A DNA stretch of 27,205 nt from an uncultured Bacteroidales bacterium (GTDB lineage: Bacteria > Bacteroidota > Bacteroidia > Bacteroidales > Paludibacteraceae), in assembly GCA_903873355.1 (NCBI GenBank), contig CAIQOG010000146.1:1-27205 (forward strand), written 5' to 3'. The position numbers and the translations under genes are program-made. This document shows positions 8,721 to 17,327 of this stretch, in pieces; the first letter of the stretch is position 1; each line of letters opens with the position of its first letter. The notes under the pieces were generated by a model. That model did not search any database. It was not told the origin of the DNA and worked only from the letters and a program-made list of their open reading frames with translations.

Positions 8721-11700
8721 ATGATGCTAAAGAAGACGAGTATTCTCGGCATACTATTGTGGAGTAGTATGTTTTTTGCCTTTCCGGATTTAATGGCTCA
8801 ACAGCTTTCTAAAATCTATGCAGGAACAGTTACAGATACTAAGGGGGAAGCACTTATTGGTGTAAGTATAGTTGTGAAAGGCACAACCACCGGTTCAATT
8901 AGCGACATAAATGGCAAATTCAGTTTGCAATCTTCCGCTCAAAATCCAACCCTCTCATTTTCCTACGTAGGCTACGAATCCAAAGAAATCAGCCCCAAGC
9001 CTTCCGATATTCTGAAAATTGAACTTCGCGAAACCAATAAACAGTTCGAAGATGTGGTAGTGGTAGGATATGGTACCATGCGCAAAAAAGACCTTACCGG
9101 TTCGGTTGCAGTTGTGAAAAGCAGCGACCTCAAATCATTACCCGTGCCGAGTGTGAGCGATGCATTACAAGGAAGGGCTGCGGGAGTTCAGGTAATTTCT
9201 TCTGGTACACCCGGTTCAGATGCCGTATTACGTATTCGTGGTACAGGTACCATTAACGATTCGAATCCCCTGGTAGTTATTGATGGTTTTCCCATTGATG
9301 GAGGTTTAAACCAGTTGAATATGGACGATGTGGAAACCATTCAGGTATTGAAGGACGCATCGGCAACAGCTATTTATGGATCGCGTGGAGCTAATGGTGT
9401 TATCATTATCACTACCAAACACGGAACGGGTGGCAAATCGCAAGTGAGTTTCAACTATTCGTATGGTGTGCAAAGTGCCACCAATATGCTAAAAATGCTT
9501 GATGCATCTGAATTTGCAACGCTTCACAACGAGATGATGAACAATGCCGGACTGATGCAAAATCCGGCCTTTGCCGATCCTGCCAGTTTGGGAGTTGGGA
9601 GTAATTGGCTTGGAGCACTTTTCCAATCCGCACCCATGCAGAATTACTCGTTGAATTATTCGGGAGGTACCGATAAATCTAGCGTTTATGTGTCAGGTAA
9701 TTACTTTAGTCAGGATGGAATTGTGATAGGAACCGGCTATAAGAAATTTACTTTCCAGCTAAATACCGAAAACAAAATCACTACTTTTCTTAAGTTTGGA
9801 AACAGTTTAACCGTGAACCACGATATTAAAACAAGTGGAAGTTACAGCATACAAAATACCATGCTGGCATTGCCAACACAATCAATTTACAACGAAGATG
9901 GCAGCTATAGCTACCCTGAAGGACTCGGCATTTACGTTGGCGATATTGTAAACCCGATTGGAACAGCTCAAACCGTTAAGAATTCGACGGATGGTTATAA
10001 TTTAATGGGGAATATTTATGGAGAATTGGAAATTCTGAAAGGTCTGAAATTCAAATCAACTTTTGGGATTCAGGCAAATTTCTGGGATTCGCGTAACTGG
10101 ACACCAAAACGCGGGGATTGGGATACCAAAACAAGCATTTCATCAGTTAGTGAGCAATACAACAAAAATATTACCTGGCTGTGGGACAATACATTTACAT
10201 ACGATGTTACATTCAACAAACATAAATTAAATGTAATGGCGGGTACCAGTGCTCAGGAAAACCGCTATAATTATATCAACGGGTCGATTCAGAGTTTTGC
10301 CGATGATAATATTAATCAATTATCCAATGGACTTTTACTACCTACTATCGGAGGAAGTACTTCAAGTTGGTCGATATTATCCTATTTGGGACGTGTAAAT
10401 TATTCGTACGCTGACAAATACCTGATTACAGCAAGTCTGCGGCAGGATGGTTCATCCCGTTTTGGAACAAACCGAAAATACGGTTTATTTCCGTCAGCTT
10501 CGTTGGCATGGCGGATTTCGGAAGAAGATTTCTTCAAAAAAATCGACTTTATTAATAGCTTGAAAATACGAGCCGGGTACGGCGAAACCGGAAATCAAAA
10601 CATTGGTAATTACTCCTTTGCCTCCCAACTGAGTACAATAAAATACAATTTCAACAATACAATAGTTTCGGCAGTTGCACCGGTGGTAATGCCAAATCCT
10701 TTTGTACAATGGGAACATCAAAAACAAGCGAATGTAGGGGTTGATGCAAGCATTTTCAATCAACGGGTCGATATAACATTGGATGCCTATTTAAGACAAA
10801 CCGATAAAATGTTGGTTCCGATGAGTGTTCCCGTATCATCTGGATATTCAGATATTTATGTGCCAAGCATTAATGCCGGAGAAATGGAAAACAAGGGGGT
10901 TGAATTAACTATAAACACCCAAAACCTGAAAGGAAAACTAAGTTGGAATACCATGTTTAATATTTCATTTAATGCCAATAAAGTTGTAAGTATTAACGAT
11001 ACTGTTCCAATGCCGGTAGGTAGTTTGGGTTTGAACAAAAACCTGGCATTGATTAAAGCCGGATTACCTATTAATGAGTTTTACGGATATGTAACCGATG
11101 GTATTTTCCAAACTCAGGACGAAGTGAATAACCATGCAACACAGGTGTCAGGCACCGATCCAACTAAAAGCACATCGGCCGGTGATATACGCTTTAAGGA
11201 CTTAAACAACGATGGGGTTATCAATGACAAAGACCGCACTTATCTTGGAAATCCTAATCCTACGCTTAATTTTGCTCTGAATAATACCTTTACTTACCTT
11301 GGTTTTGATATGAGTATATTTCTACAGGGAGTTGAAGGGAACAAAATTCTGAATGCAAACCGTTTTTGGAGTGAAGCCATGTCAATCCCTCAAAACCAGA
11401 CAATTGCAACTCTAAACAGATGGACAGGCGAAGGTACAAGTAATACCATGCCAAGAGCAGTTTATAACGACCCAAACCAAAATGCCCGTGCATCCAATCG
11501 TTATATTGAAGATGGTTCTTATCTGCGTATTAAAAACGTAACCATCGGTTATACAATCCCTACGGTACTAATTAAACGAGCTCATTTAACGACTGCGCGC
11601 TTTTATTTCAGTGCACAAAATCTGCTGACACTAACAAAATATAGCGGATTTGATCCAGAAGTTGGTGTGAATGGAATAGATAACAATATATATCCGGTTA

Positions 11701-11738
11701 CTAAAACTTTCTGTATTGGAATTAATCTAGGAATGTAA
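8721..11738 (+). CDS. susC: SusC-family TonB-dependent outer-membrane transporter
   Basis: 1,005 residues from ATG 8721, with MM at the start, a preceding purine-rich GAAAAGAA and a signal peptide ending M-A-Q-Q. An in-frame TTG at 8661 would add 20 non-signal residues right behind the promoter, so I reject it. A carboxypeptidase-regulatory-like beta domain (about 30-105: G-T-V-T-D-T-K-G-E-A-L-I-G-V) comes first. The TonB plug follows, with R-I-R-G-T-G-T-I-N-D-S-N-P-L-V-V-I-D-G and L-K-D-A-S-A-T-A-I-Y-G-S-R-G-A-N-G-V-I. The rest is a beta-barrel ending in the aromatic-rich pattern typical of outer-membrane proteins. There is no N-terminal STN signalling domain, so control is probably through the SusR-like genes. 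With SusD it imports oligosaccharides across the outer membrane. The substrate is probably a glucan, by context. Confidence 0.96.
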   Translation: MMLKKTSILGILLWSSMFFAFPDLMAQQLSKIYAGTVTDTKGEALIGVSIVVKGTTTGSISDINGKFSLQSSAQNPTLSFSYVGYESKEISPKPSDILKIELRETNKQFEDVVVVGYGTMRKKDLTGSVAVVKSSDLKSLPVPSVSDALQGRAAGVQVISSGTPGSDAVLRIRGTGTINDSNPLVVIDGFPIDGGLNQLNMDDVETIQVLKDASATAIYGSRGANGVIIITTKHGTGGKSQVSFNYSYGVQSATNMLKMLDASEFATLHNEMMNNAGLMQNPAFADPASLGVGSNWLGALFQSAPMQNYSLNYSGGTDKSSVYVSGNYFSQDGIVIGTGYKKFTFQLNTENKITTFLKFGNSLTVNHDIKTSGSYSIQNTMLALPTQSIYNEDGSYSYPEGLGIYVGDIVNPIGTAQTVKNSTDGYNLMGNIYGELEILKGLKFKSTFGIQANFWDSRNWTPKRGDWDTKTSISSVSEQYNKNITWLWDNTFTYDVTFNKHKLNVMAGTSAQENRYNYINGSIQSFADDNINQLSNGLLLPTIGGSTSSWSILSYLGRVNYSYADKYLITASLRQDGSSRFGTNRKYGLFPSASLAWRISEEDFFKKIDFINSLKIRAGYGETGNQNIGNYSFASQLSTIKYNFNNTIVSAVAPVVMPNPFVQWEHQKQANVGVDASIFNQRVDITLDAYLRQTDKMLVPMSVPVSSGYSDIYVPSINAGEMENKGVELTINTQNLKGKLSWNTMFNISFNANKVVSINDTVPMPVGSLGLNKNLALIKAGLPINEFYGYVTDGIFQTQDEVNNHATQVSGTDPTKSTSAGDIRFKDLNNDGVINDKDRTYLGNPNPTLNFALNNTFTYLGFDMSIFLQGVEGNKILNANRFWSEAMSIPQNQTIATLNRWTGEGTSNTMPRAVYNDPNQNARASNRYIEDGSYLRIKNVTIGYTIPTVLIKRAHLTTARFYFSAQNLLTLTKYSGFDPEVGVNGIDNNIYPVTKTFCIGINLGM

Positions 11739-11764
11739 TTCATAATTAAAAATTCATAATTAAA
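11737..11764. repeat. Tandem 14-bp repeat in the susC-susD spacer
   Basis: AATTCATAATTAAA occurs twice back to back (11737-11750 and 11751-11764). The first copy includes the last two bases of the susC stop codon, and the second ends one base before the susD ATG. Related pieces CATAATTA (13271-13278) and AATTCATAA (13289-13297) lie in the susD-susE spacer. Confidence 0.85.
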
Positions 11765-11765
11765 T

Positions 11766-13262
11766 ATGAAACTCATAAAATTTATATATTTCGCAATGGT
11801 AGCTGTGTTTTTGACGGCTTGTTCCGATTTCTTAGACAAATTGCCTGAAGATTCAATTAACAGCGATGGTTATTTTAAAACCGAAGATGATGCAATTAAT
11901 GCAATAAATGGTGCCTACCAACCACTTCAATGGCCTAAACTGTATAATATGCGTATGTGGACTACCGACATTATGGCTGGCAACAGCTTAACCGGAGCAG
12001 GTGGCGGAACTGATGGTATTGAAACACAAGATGAAGCAAACTTTATAACATCTACCGATAATCAGGGTGTGTTAGATTTATGGCGTGGTCCCTGGCCCGG
12101 TATATTACGCTGCAATATTGTTCTACAGCGAGTGTCCACCATGACAATCAAACCATCATTGAAAAATCGAATTTTAGGCGAAGCTCATTTTCTGCGGGCA
12201 CATTACTATTTTCTTCTTACTCAGTTTTTTGGAGATGTTCCGTTAGTGTTGCTTCCGGTTACTTCGGGGGATGATTTGCGTCCTGCCCGAACAGCCAAAG
12301 CAATTGTTTACAAACAAATTGAATCAGACCTTACGGCAGCTATCAATTTATTGCCTGAAAGAGAACTATATTCCGGATCGGATATCGGTAGAGCTTCCAA
12401 AGGCTCGGCAGAAGGAATATTGGCAAAAGTGGAGTTAGTACTCGGCAATTACCAACGTGTAATTAATCTATGTGATTCGGTGAAAAATTTGGGTTACAGT
12501 TTAAACTCAAACTATAGCGATAATTTTAATCCAACTAAAGAAAATGGGGCAGAATCACTTTTTGAGGTTCAGTATTGTGGTAAAGTTACTGGTTGTGATT
12601 TCTGGAGCAACGAAAACCAGTCATCGTGGCTAAGTACCTTTATGGGTCCTCGTGGATCGAACATGGTAGCTGGTGGATGGGGCTGGAATCAACCCACCAA
12701 AGAGTTTGTAAGTTCATACGAATCGGGTGATATGCGAAAAGATGCAACCATTTTGTATCAGGGGTGTCCAAAATTCGATGGGTTTGATTATCAAAACTCT
12801 TATTCCACAACAGGTTATAATCTGCGTAAATTTTTAGTTCCGACATCGGTTTACTTAACGTATGACAATAGCCCAATGAATTTCCCCGTACTTCGATATG
12901 CAGACGTCCTTCTAATGAAAGCTGAAGCATTGAATGAGCTTGGGCAAACTAATGAAGCACAGTTACTTGCCACAGATGCTAATGCTACTCTAAACAAAGT
13001 ACGTGTTCGTGCCGGATTGTTGAGTATTATTGGGATGAATCAAAGCGGTTTACGTGAAAAGATTTTACACGAACGACGCATGGAATTGGCTTTCGAAGGT
13101 CAGTGGTGGTTCGATTTAATCCGGGTAAAAGGAGGGCAATATGGTATTGACTTTCTTCATTCTATCGGAAAATCGAACATGAGCTCCAAATACCTGCTTT
13201 TCCCGGTTCCGCAGAAAGAACGCGATGCTAATCCAAACCTGACTCAGAATCCGGGATATTAA
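11766..13262 (+). CDS. susD: SusD-family surface glycan-binding lipoprotein
   Basis: 498 residues with a lipoprotein signal peptide ending L-T-A-C (C19 is the acylation site), followed by S-D-F-L-D, the usual SusD beginning. The helical TPR-like scaffold shows R-I-L-G-E-A-H-F-L-R-A-H-Y-Y-F-L-L-T, a family hallmark, and the C-terminal half has L-R-Y-A-D-V-L-L-M-K-A-E-A-L-N-E and E-R-R-M-E-L-A-F-E-G-Q-W-W-F-D-L-I-R. It ends in a short P-N-L-T-Q-N-P-G-Y typical of the family. It caps the SusC barrel and presents glycan for import. It starts 27 bp after susC and is certainly in the same operon. Confidence 0.96.
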   Translation: MKLIKFIYFAMVAVFLTACSDFLDKLPEDSINSDGYFKTEDDAINAINGAYQPLQWPKLYNMRMWTTDIMAGNSLTGAGGGTDGIETQDEANFITSTDNQGVLDLWRGPWPGILRCNIVLQRVSTMTIKPSLKNRILGEAHFLRAHYYFLLTQFFGDVPLVLLPVTSGDDLRPARTAKAIVYKQIESDLTAAINLLPERELYSGSDIGRASKGSAEGILAKVELVLGNYQRVINLCDSVKNLGYSLNSNYSDNFNPTKENGAESLFEVQYCGKVTGCDFWSNENQSSWLSTFMGPRGSNMVAGGWGWNQPTKEFVSSYESGDMRKDATILYQGCPKFDGFDYQNSYSTTGYNLRKFLVPTSVYLTYDNSPMNFPVLRYADVLLMKAEALNELGQTNEAQLLATDANATLNKVRVRAGLLSIIGMNQSGLREKILHERRMELAFEGQWWFDLIRVKGGQYGIDFLHSIGKSNMSSKYLLFPVPQKERDANPNLTQNPGY

Positions 13263-13304
13263 ATCATTTCCATAATTAATAATGCACAATTCATAACTAT
13301 AGAT

Positions 13305-14723
13305 ATGAGACAAATAAAATTAATTAGTTCTTTTCAACTTGTATTTCTGCTTATTACCTCCTTTTTTACATCCTGCGAACAAAATTTGCCGGATGATTTG
13401 GTAAAAGCCGGAGCTCTTGCTGTAAGTGCAACTAAATCGGAGTTGGTGTTGAATCAGAAAAACAGCCTTACCACAACCGCACTGAATTTTAGCTGGACTA
13501 CCGGAACAAATAGCGGAACAGGAGCATCCATGTCGTACACGCTTCAACTCGACATAAAGGGAAATAATTTTTCGAAAGCAATTAGCCTGAATCTGGGTAA
13601 AGGAGTTTATTCACGCAGTTTTACGGTAGAAGAACTGAATGACAGCCTGCTAAGTCACTGGAATTCTACTCCGGGAACGGTTACTGAACTGGAAGCCCGT
13701 GTTGTATCAACTATTTATTCAAGCCCGCAGACCACCGAAGTATCACCGGTTATCAGTCTGAAAGCAACTACATATCAGCCCGTTAGCAAAACACTTTATC
13801 TGTACGGTACTGCTTCCCCTAAAGGTACAGATTTGAATAATGCACTCAGACTTACCCCTCAAACTGACCCCACCGTGTTTGTATATCAGGGAATGCTCAG
13901 TGCCGGAACCCTGAAATTTATAACCACATTAGGCCAGGAAATCCCATCGTATAACATGGGTGCCGATAGTACTAAAATTGTTTATCGCAACAATGCCAGT
14001 CAGGCAAATTCGCTGTTTACAATTAAATCAGCAGGTGTGTACCGCGTGGAAATAAGCTTACTTGACCTTATAGCTTCACTTACCAAAATAAATTATCCGG
14101 CATACGCTGAAGTTTATCTTGCCGGAACTTCAGCACCCAACGGAACCGATTACAGCAAAGCAACAAAGCTTACCCAAAGTGCCACCAATCCTTTTGTATT
14201 CACTTATCAGGGCATACTCAAAGCCGGAACCTTCAAATTCCCAGTGAACACCAATGCCGATGGAAATCAGGATATGTTTATGCGTACCGATGATACTCAT
14301 TTTTATACCCATCAGGGTGGTAAAGTGAGTAATGACCAATGGAGTATTAGCAAAAAAGGATATTATACTATTACGTTAAATCAGCAAGACAACACAATCA
14401 ATATTTATCGTGAAAAACTCTACATGGTTGGTAGCGCCACTCCAATTGGCTGGACTATAACCAATGCTATTCAGATGACTGAAGATGCTGTTGATGGATG
14501 TATTTTCAATTACACAGGTCCAATGGTAGCAGGTGAATTCAAATTCCCAGTCAATCGAGATGGAAGTTTTGGTCAGGATATGTATATGCGTACCGATGAT
14601 GTACACATGTACCGGCATATTGGAGGTCAGGCAGATGATAAAAAATGGACGATTAGCACTGCCGGTAATTATGTAATCACAGCAAATATCGAAACCTTAT
14701 CACTTAGTTTTGTAAAACAATAA
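13305..14723 (+). CDS. SusE/SusF-like outer-membrane glycan-binding lipoprotein with three binding modules
   Basis: 472 residues. The lipoprotein signal ends F-T-S-C (C24). An N-terminal SusE-type Ig-like domain (about 40-155) is followed by three homologous beta-sandwich modules starting near 162, 268 and 371. Each opens with x-L/V-Y-L/M-x-G-x-A/S-x-P and contains F-x-Y-x-G-x-L/M-x-A-G-x-x-K-F. Modules 2 and 3 share P-V-N, then Q-D-M-F/Y-M-R-T-D-D, then a histidine-rich H-M/F-Y. Module 1 has diverged. By family knowledge, SusE and SusF of the starch system bind glucan without catalysis. It lies 42 bp after susD and is followed by a terminator-like hairpin. The bound glucan (alpha or beta) cannot be told from the sequence. 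Confidence 0.88.
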   Translation: MRQIKLISSFQLVFLLITSFFTSCEQNLPDDLVKAGALAVSATKSELVLNQKNSLTTTALNFSWTTGTNSGTGASMSYTLQLDIKGNNFSKAISLNLGKGVYSRSFTVEELNDSLLSHWNSTPGTVTELEARVVSTIYSSPQTTEVSPVISLKATTYQPVSKTLYLYGTASPKGTDLNNALRLTPQTDPTVFVYQGMLSAGTLKFITTLGQEIPSYNMGADSTKIVYRNNASQANSLFTIKSAGVYRVEISLLDLIASLTKINYPAYAEVYLAGTSAPNGTDYSKATKLTQSATNPFVFTYQGILKAGTFKFPVNTNADGNQDMFMRTDDTHFYTHQGGKVSNDQWSISKKGYYTITLNQQDNTINIYREKLYMVGSATPIGWTITNAIQMTEDAVDGCIFNYTGPMVAGEFKFPVNRDGSFGQDMYMRTDDVHMYRHIGGQADDKKWTISTAGNYVITANIETLSLSFVKQ

Positions 14724-14727
14724 GGTT

Positions 14728-14755
14728 CGGCGTGTGATTAAGCACGCCGGCTTTT
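14728..14755 (+). terminator. Terminator or attenuator-like hairpin inside the sus operon
   Basis: Perfect 7-bp G/C-rich stem CGGCGTG (14728-14734) / CACGCCG (14743-14749), 8-base loop, then GGCTTTTC. It starts four bases after the susE-like stop codon. The T-run is short (TTTT), so I expect partial termination that lowers expression of downstream enzymes relative to SusC/D/E. 3'-end protection of the upstream mRNA is the alternative. Confidence 0.7.
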
Positions 14756-14817
14756 CTCAAAAAAAATGTAAAATATTAAACTCAACAGAATACTCTAATC
14801 TTTAAAATCAAATTTTT

Positions 14818-15756
14818 ATGAAAACAATTTTACGCTTTTATGTGGCTGCAACTTTTGTAATAAGCAGTATTTTGACAACAGTGGCTCAGAATCCTATGTG
14901 TATAATTGGCGATGCTACCAAATACGGATGGGACAAAGACAAATCATCTCCGTTAACTCAGGATGGTGTAAACCCGTCTAAATTTTATTATAATGCCTAT
15001 CTGAATGTTGGAAGTTTCAAATTTCTTAAACAAAACTCCGATTGGGTGCCAAGTTGGAATAAAGGTGCTTCAAACTCAATTGTTGTGAAACGGAATACCT
15101 ATGCTGATCCTGATATTTCATTTACAAATGCTACAGCCGGAAATTATACTGTCGTTTTAGATACTGCAGCATTAACATTGAGTGTGTCTGCGATGAGTGA
15201 GCCAACCCCTATTCAGTTTAATACGGTTTTTATGGTAGGTGGTGCAGCTCCTAATGGTTGGGATTTAGGCAAGGCAACCGAATTAGTGAAAAATCCTGCT
15301 AATCCGTTCGAATTCACTTATACCGGTGCTTTGGCAGTAGGCGAAATCAAATTCCCTGTAAACCGCAATTGGGGCTGGAATCAGGATTTCTTTATAAAAG
15401 TATCTGACACACAAATGCAATTAGTGGCGGGTGGTGATGTGAAATGGAACATTACAGAAGCTGCTAATTATATAGTTACAATTAATGTCAATACATTGGC
15501 AATTAGTATTCAAAAACAATTAACTTCAGTGAATCCAGCCATCGACCAAAAAAATCCTACTTTGTTGACAAATACAGTAAAAGATAAACTTACTGTACAA
15601 AATCTTGAAAATTTCGATTATAGAATTTTAAATCTAATAGGTTCAACACTTTCAAAAGGTACTTCAGTAAATGGTAAAATAGATGTTTCTTTACTTCCGA
15701 CAGGCATTTATTTGATGAATATTGATACCAAGTCTGTCAAATTTATAAAATACTAA
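14818..15756 (+). CDS. Secreted SusF-like glycan-binding protein with T9SS type A sorting domain
   Basis: 312 residues. The signal peptide lacks a lipobox cysteine and probably ends near T-V-A-Q (residue 24). Two beta-sandwich modules follow (about 25-125 and 137-235). The second contains F-M-V-G-G-A-A-P-N-G-W-D, F-T-Y-T-G-A-L-A-V-G-E-I-K-F-P-V-N and Q-D-F-F-I-K, closely matching modules 2 and 3 of the SusE-like protein 94 bp upstream. The C-terminus (about 245-312) has the pattern of a type IX secretion sorting domain: Y-R-I-L-N-L-I-G, then L-L-P-T-G-I-Y-L-M-N-I, then V-K-F-I-K-Y. It is therefore likely a non-catalytic glycan binder exported by T9SS to the surface or medium rather than lipid-anchored. 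No clear promoter was found in its 94-bp leader. Confidence 0.82.
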   Translation: MKTILRFYVAATFVISSILTTVAQNPMCIIGDATKYGWDKDKSSPLTQDGVNPSKFYYNAYLNVGSFKFLKQNSDWVPSWNKGASNSIVVKRNTYADPDISFTNATAGNYTVVLDTAALTLSVSAMSEPTPIQFNTVFMVGGAAPNGWDLGKATELVKNPANPFEFTYTGALAVGEIKFPVNRNWGWNQDFFIKVSDTQMQLVAGGDVKWNITEAANYIVTINVNTLAISIQKQLTSVNPAIDQKNPTLLTNTVKDKLTVQNLENFDYRILNLIGSTLSKGTSVNGKIDVSLLPTGIYLMNIDTKSVKFIKY

Positions 15757-15796
15757 AGTGTAACAGACTGTTTTTATTTAATGCAATTATTCCTTC

Positions 15797-17284
15797 ATGA
15801 TGTATCTAAAAAAACCTATCCGTACTTCAGTATTTTGCCTGATTTTGCTACTATTCTCAGTCAATGTAAATGCATATACAAAAATAGAAGCCGAGATTTA
15901 CAGTACTATGTCCGGTGTGCAACTCGAAAATTCAAATACAACGGTTGGGTATATTGATGCCGGTGACTGGATGGCCTATCGAAACGTTGATTTTGGAACA
16001 GGTCCTGCAAGTATAATTTTGAGCGTTGCAAAATCAAGTGTTGGCGGTGCTATAGAAATGCATATTGATGCTTTGAATGGCACTTTGATTGGCACTTTTT
16101 ACCCGACAAGTACCAGCAGTTGGACAAGTTTTCAGGAGCAGACCTGTAAAGTTCAAAACGTAACCGGTGTTCATGATATGTATTTTGTAGCTACAGGAGT
16201 CAGTGGTGTTTGTAATATTGATTATTTTGTATTTTCGGATATAAAAATCTATGAGCCAAACTGGGTTTTATCCTGGTCGGATGAATTTAATGGCAATGCG
16301 CTCGATGAAACGGTTTGGTCGAAAGTGAATCACGGAAATCCCGATAACGGTGAAATTCAGTTTTACACGCCACGTGCTGAAAATATTCTGGTATCTGATG
16401 GTTCGTTGAAACTAATTGCACGAAAAGAAACATATACCGGACAAGGACCCTGGATGACACTGCCTGTAACGCGTGACTATACTTCCGGAAAAATAGAATC
16501 GCAGGGCAAAAAGACCTTTAAATATGGCAAAATAGAAGCCCGAATGAAATTGCCGCGCGGAAAAGGATCCTGGCCGGCCTTCTGGATGTTGGGCGAAAAC
16601 CTTTTTAATTCGGGTATCGGGTGGCCACGCTGTGGCGAAATTGATATTATGGAGCATGGACAGGATTTTAATAATTTAGGAGCAGCCATTCATACTCAGG
16701 CCTATAACCATACCATTGGAACTCAAAAAACAGGAACTTATATTATTGAGAATTACGACACAGAATTTCATGTATATGGTACCGAATGGAGTTCAACTAA
16801 ATTGAGTTTTAGTGTCGATGGAAATAATTATTTCTCGGTTACAAAATCAGACATTGGATCAACCGAGGCTCAATGGCCATTCGATCAACCATTTTGGATA
16901 ATCTTTAATCAGGCTGTAGGAGGTGCCTGGGGCGGAACGCCAGATACTACACTATATCCGCTTACAACCGAAATTGATTGGGTGCGTGAATATCAGGATG
17001 TTCAAACTGATTTTCAAGGCATTAAGGGTACTTATGAAAATCTTCGTATTTATCCCAATCCGACAAGTGATTATGTAAAGATTGAGGCAATAAATGGCTA
17101 TCTGGTTGAACATGGAAACTATACAATTACACTAACAGATATTACCGGAAAGTTATTTCAAAGAGTTGATTTTCATAGTTTTCCGGCAATAATTGATATT
17201 AAAACCTTTCCCAGAGGAGTTTGTTTGATAAGCGTTCAGCAGGATAATAGGAATTTGAAAAAGAGTATTATTCTGAAAAATTAA
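15797..17284 (+). CDS. CBM6-GH16 endo-beta-1,3-glucanase (laminarinase) with T9SS sorting domain
   Basis: 495 residues: signal peptide (cleavage near V-N-A-Y, about residue 26), then a CBM6-type beta-sandwich (about 28-150, with I-E-A-E-x-Y and G-Y-I-D-A-G-D-W-M-A-Y). The GH16 beta-jelly-roll (about 155-405) carries W-S-D-E-F-N-G, F-K-Y-G-K-I-E-A-R-M-K-L-P and the catalytic G-E-I-D-I-M-E-H-G. E281 is the expected nucleophile, D283 the assisting residue and E286 the acid/base. W-P-A-F-W-M-L-G and H-V-Y-G-T-E-W complete the laminarinase signature. A T9SS type A tail occupies about 415-495 (I-Y-P-N-P-T-S-D-Y, then F-P-R-G-V). It should hydrolyse internal beta-1,3-glucosidic bonds (laminarin-like or mixed-linkage glucan) at the surface or in the medium. 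It lies 40 bp after the SusF-like gene, in the same operon. Confidence 0.93.
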   Translation: MMYLKKPIRTSVFCLILLLFSVNVNAYTKIEAEIYSTMSGVQLENSNTTVGYIDAGDWMAYRNVDFGTGPASIILSVAKSSVGGAIEMHIDALNGTLIGTFYPTSTSSWTSFQEQTCKVQNVTGVHDMYFVATGVSGVCNIDYFVFSDIKIYEPNWVLSWSDEFNGNALDETVWSKVNHGNPDNGEIQFYTPRAENILVSDGSLKLIARKETYTGQGPWMTLPVTRDYTSGKIESQGKKTFKYGKIEARMKLPRGKGSWPAFWMLGENLFNSGIGWPRCGEIDIMEHGQDFNNLGAAIHTQAYNHTIGTQKTGTYIIENYDTEFHVYGTEWSSTKLSFSVDGNNYFSVTKSDIGSTEAQWPFDQPFWIIFNQAVGGAWGGTPDTTLYPLTTEIDWVREYQDVQTDFQGIKGTYENLRIYPNPTSDYVKIEAINGYLVEHGNYTITLTDITGKLFQRVDFHSFPAIIDIKTFPRGVCLISVQQDNRNLKKSIILKN

Positions 17285-17327
17285 AACATTAAATTTAGGT
17301 TTCTTAAATTACTAACTAACCAATGTC

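Noticed and set aside
14796..14804. TAATCTTTA as a promoter -7 element before the SusF-like gene
   Set aside because: It does not match TAnnTTTG (wrong spacing and no final G), and no -33 box is seen.
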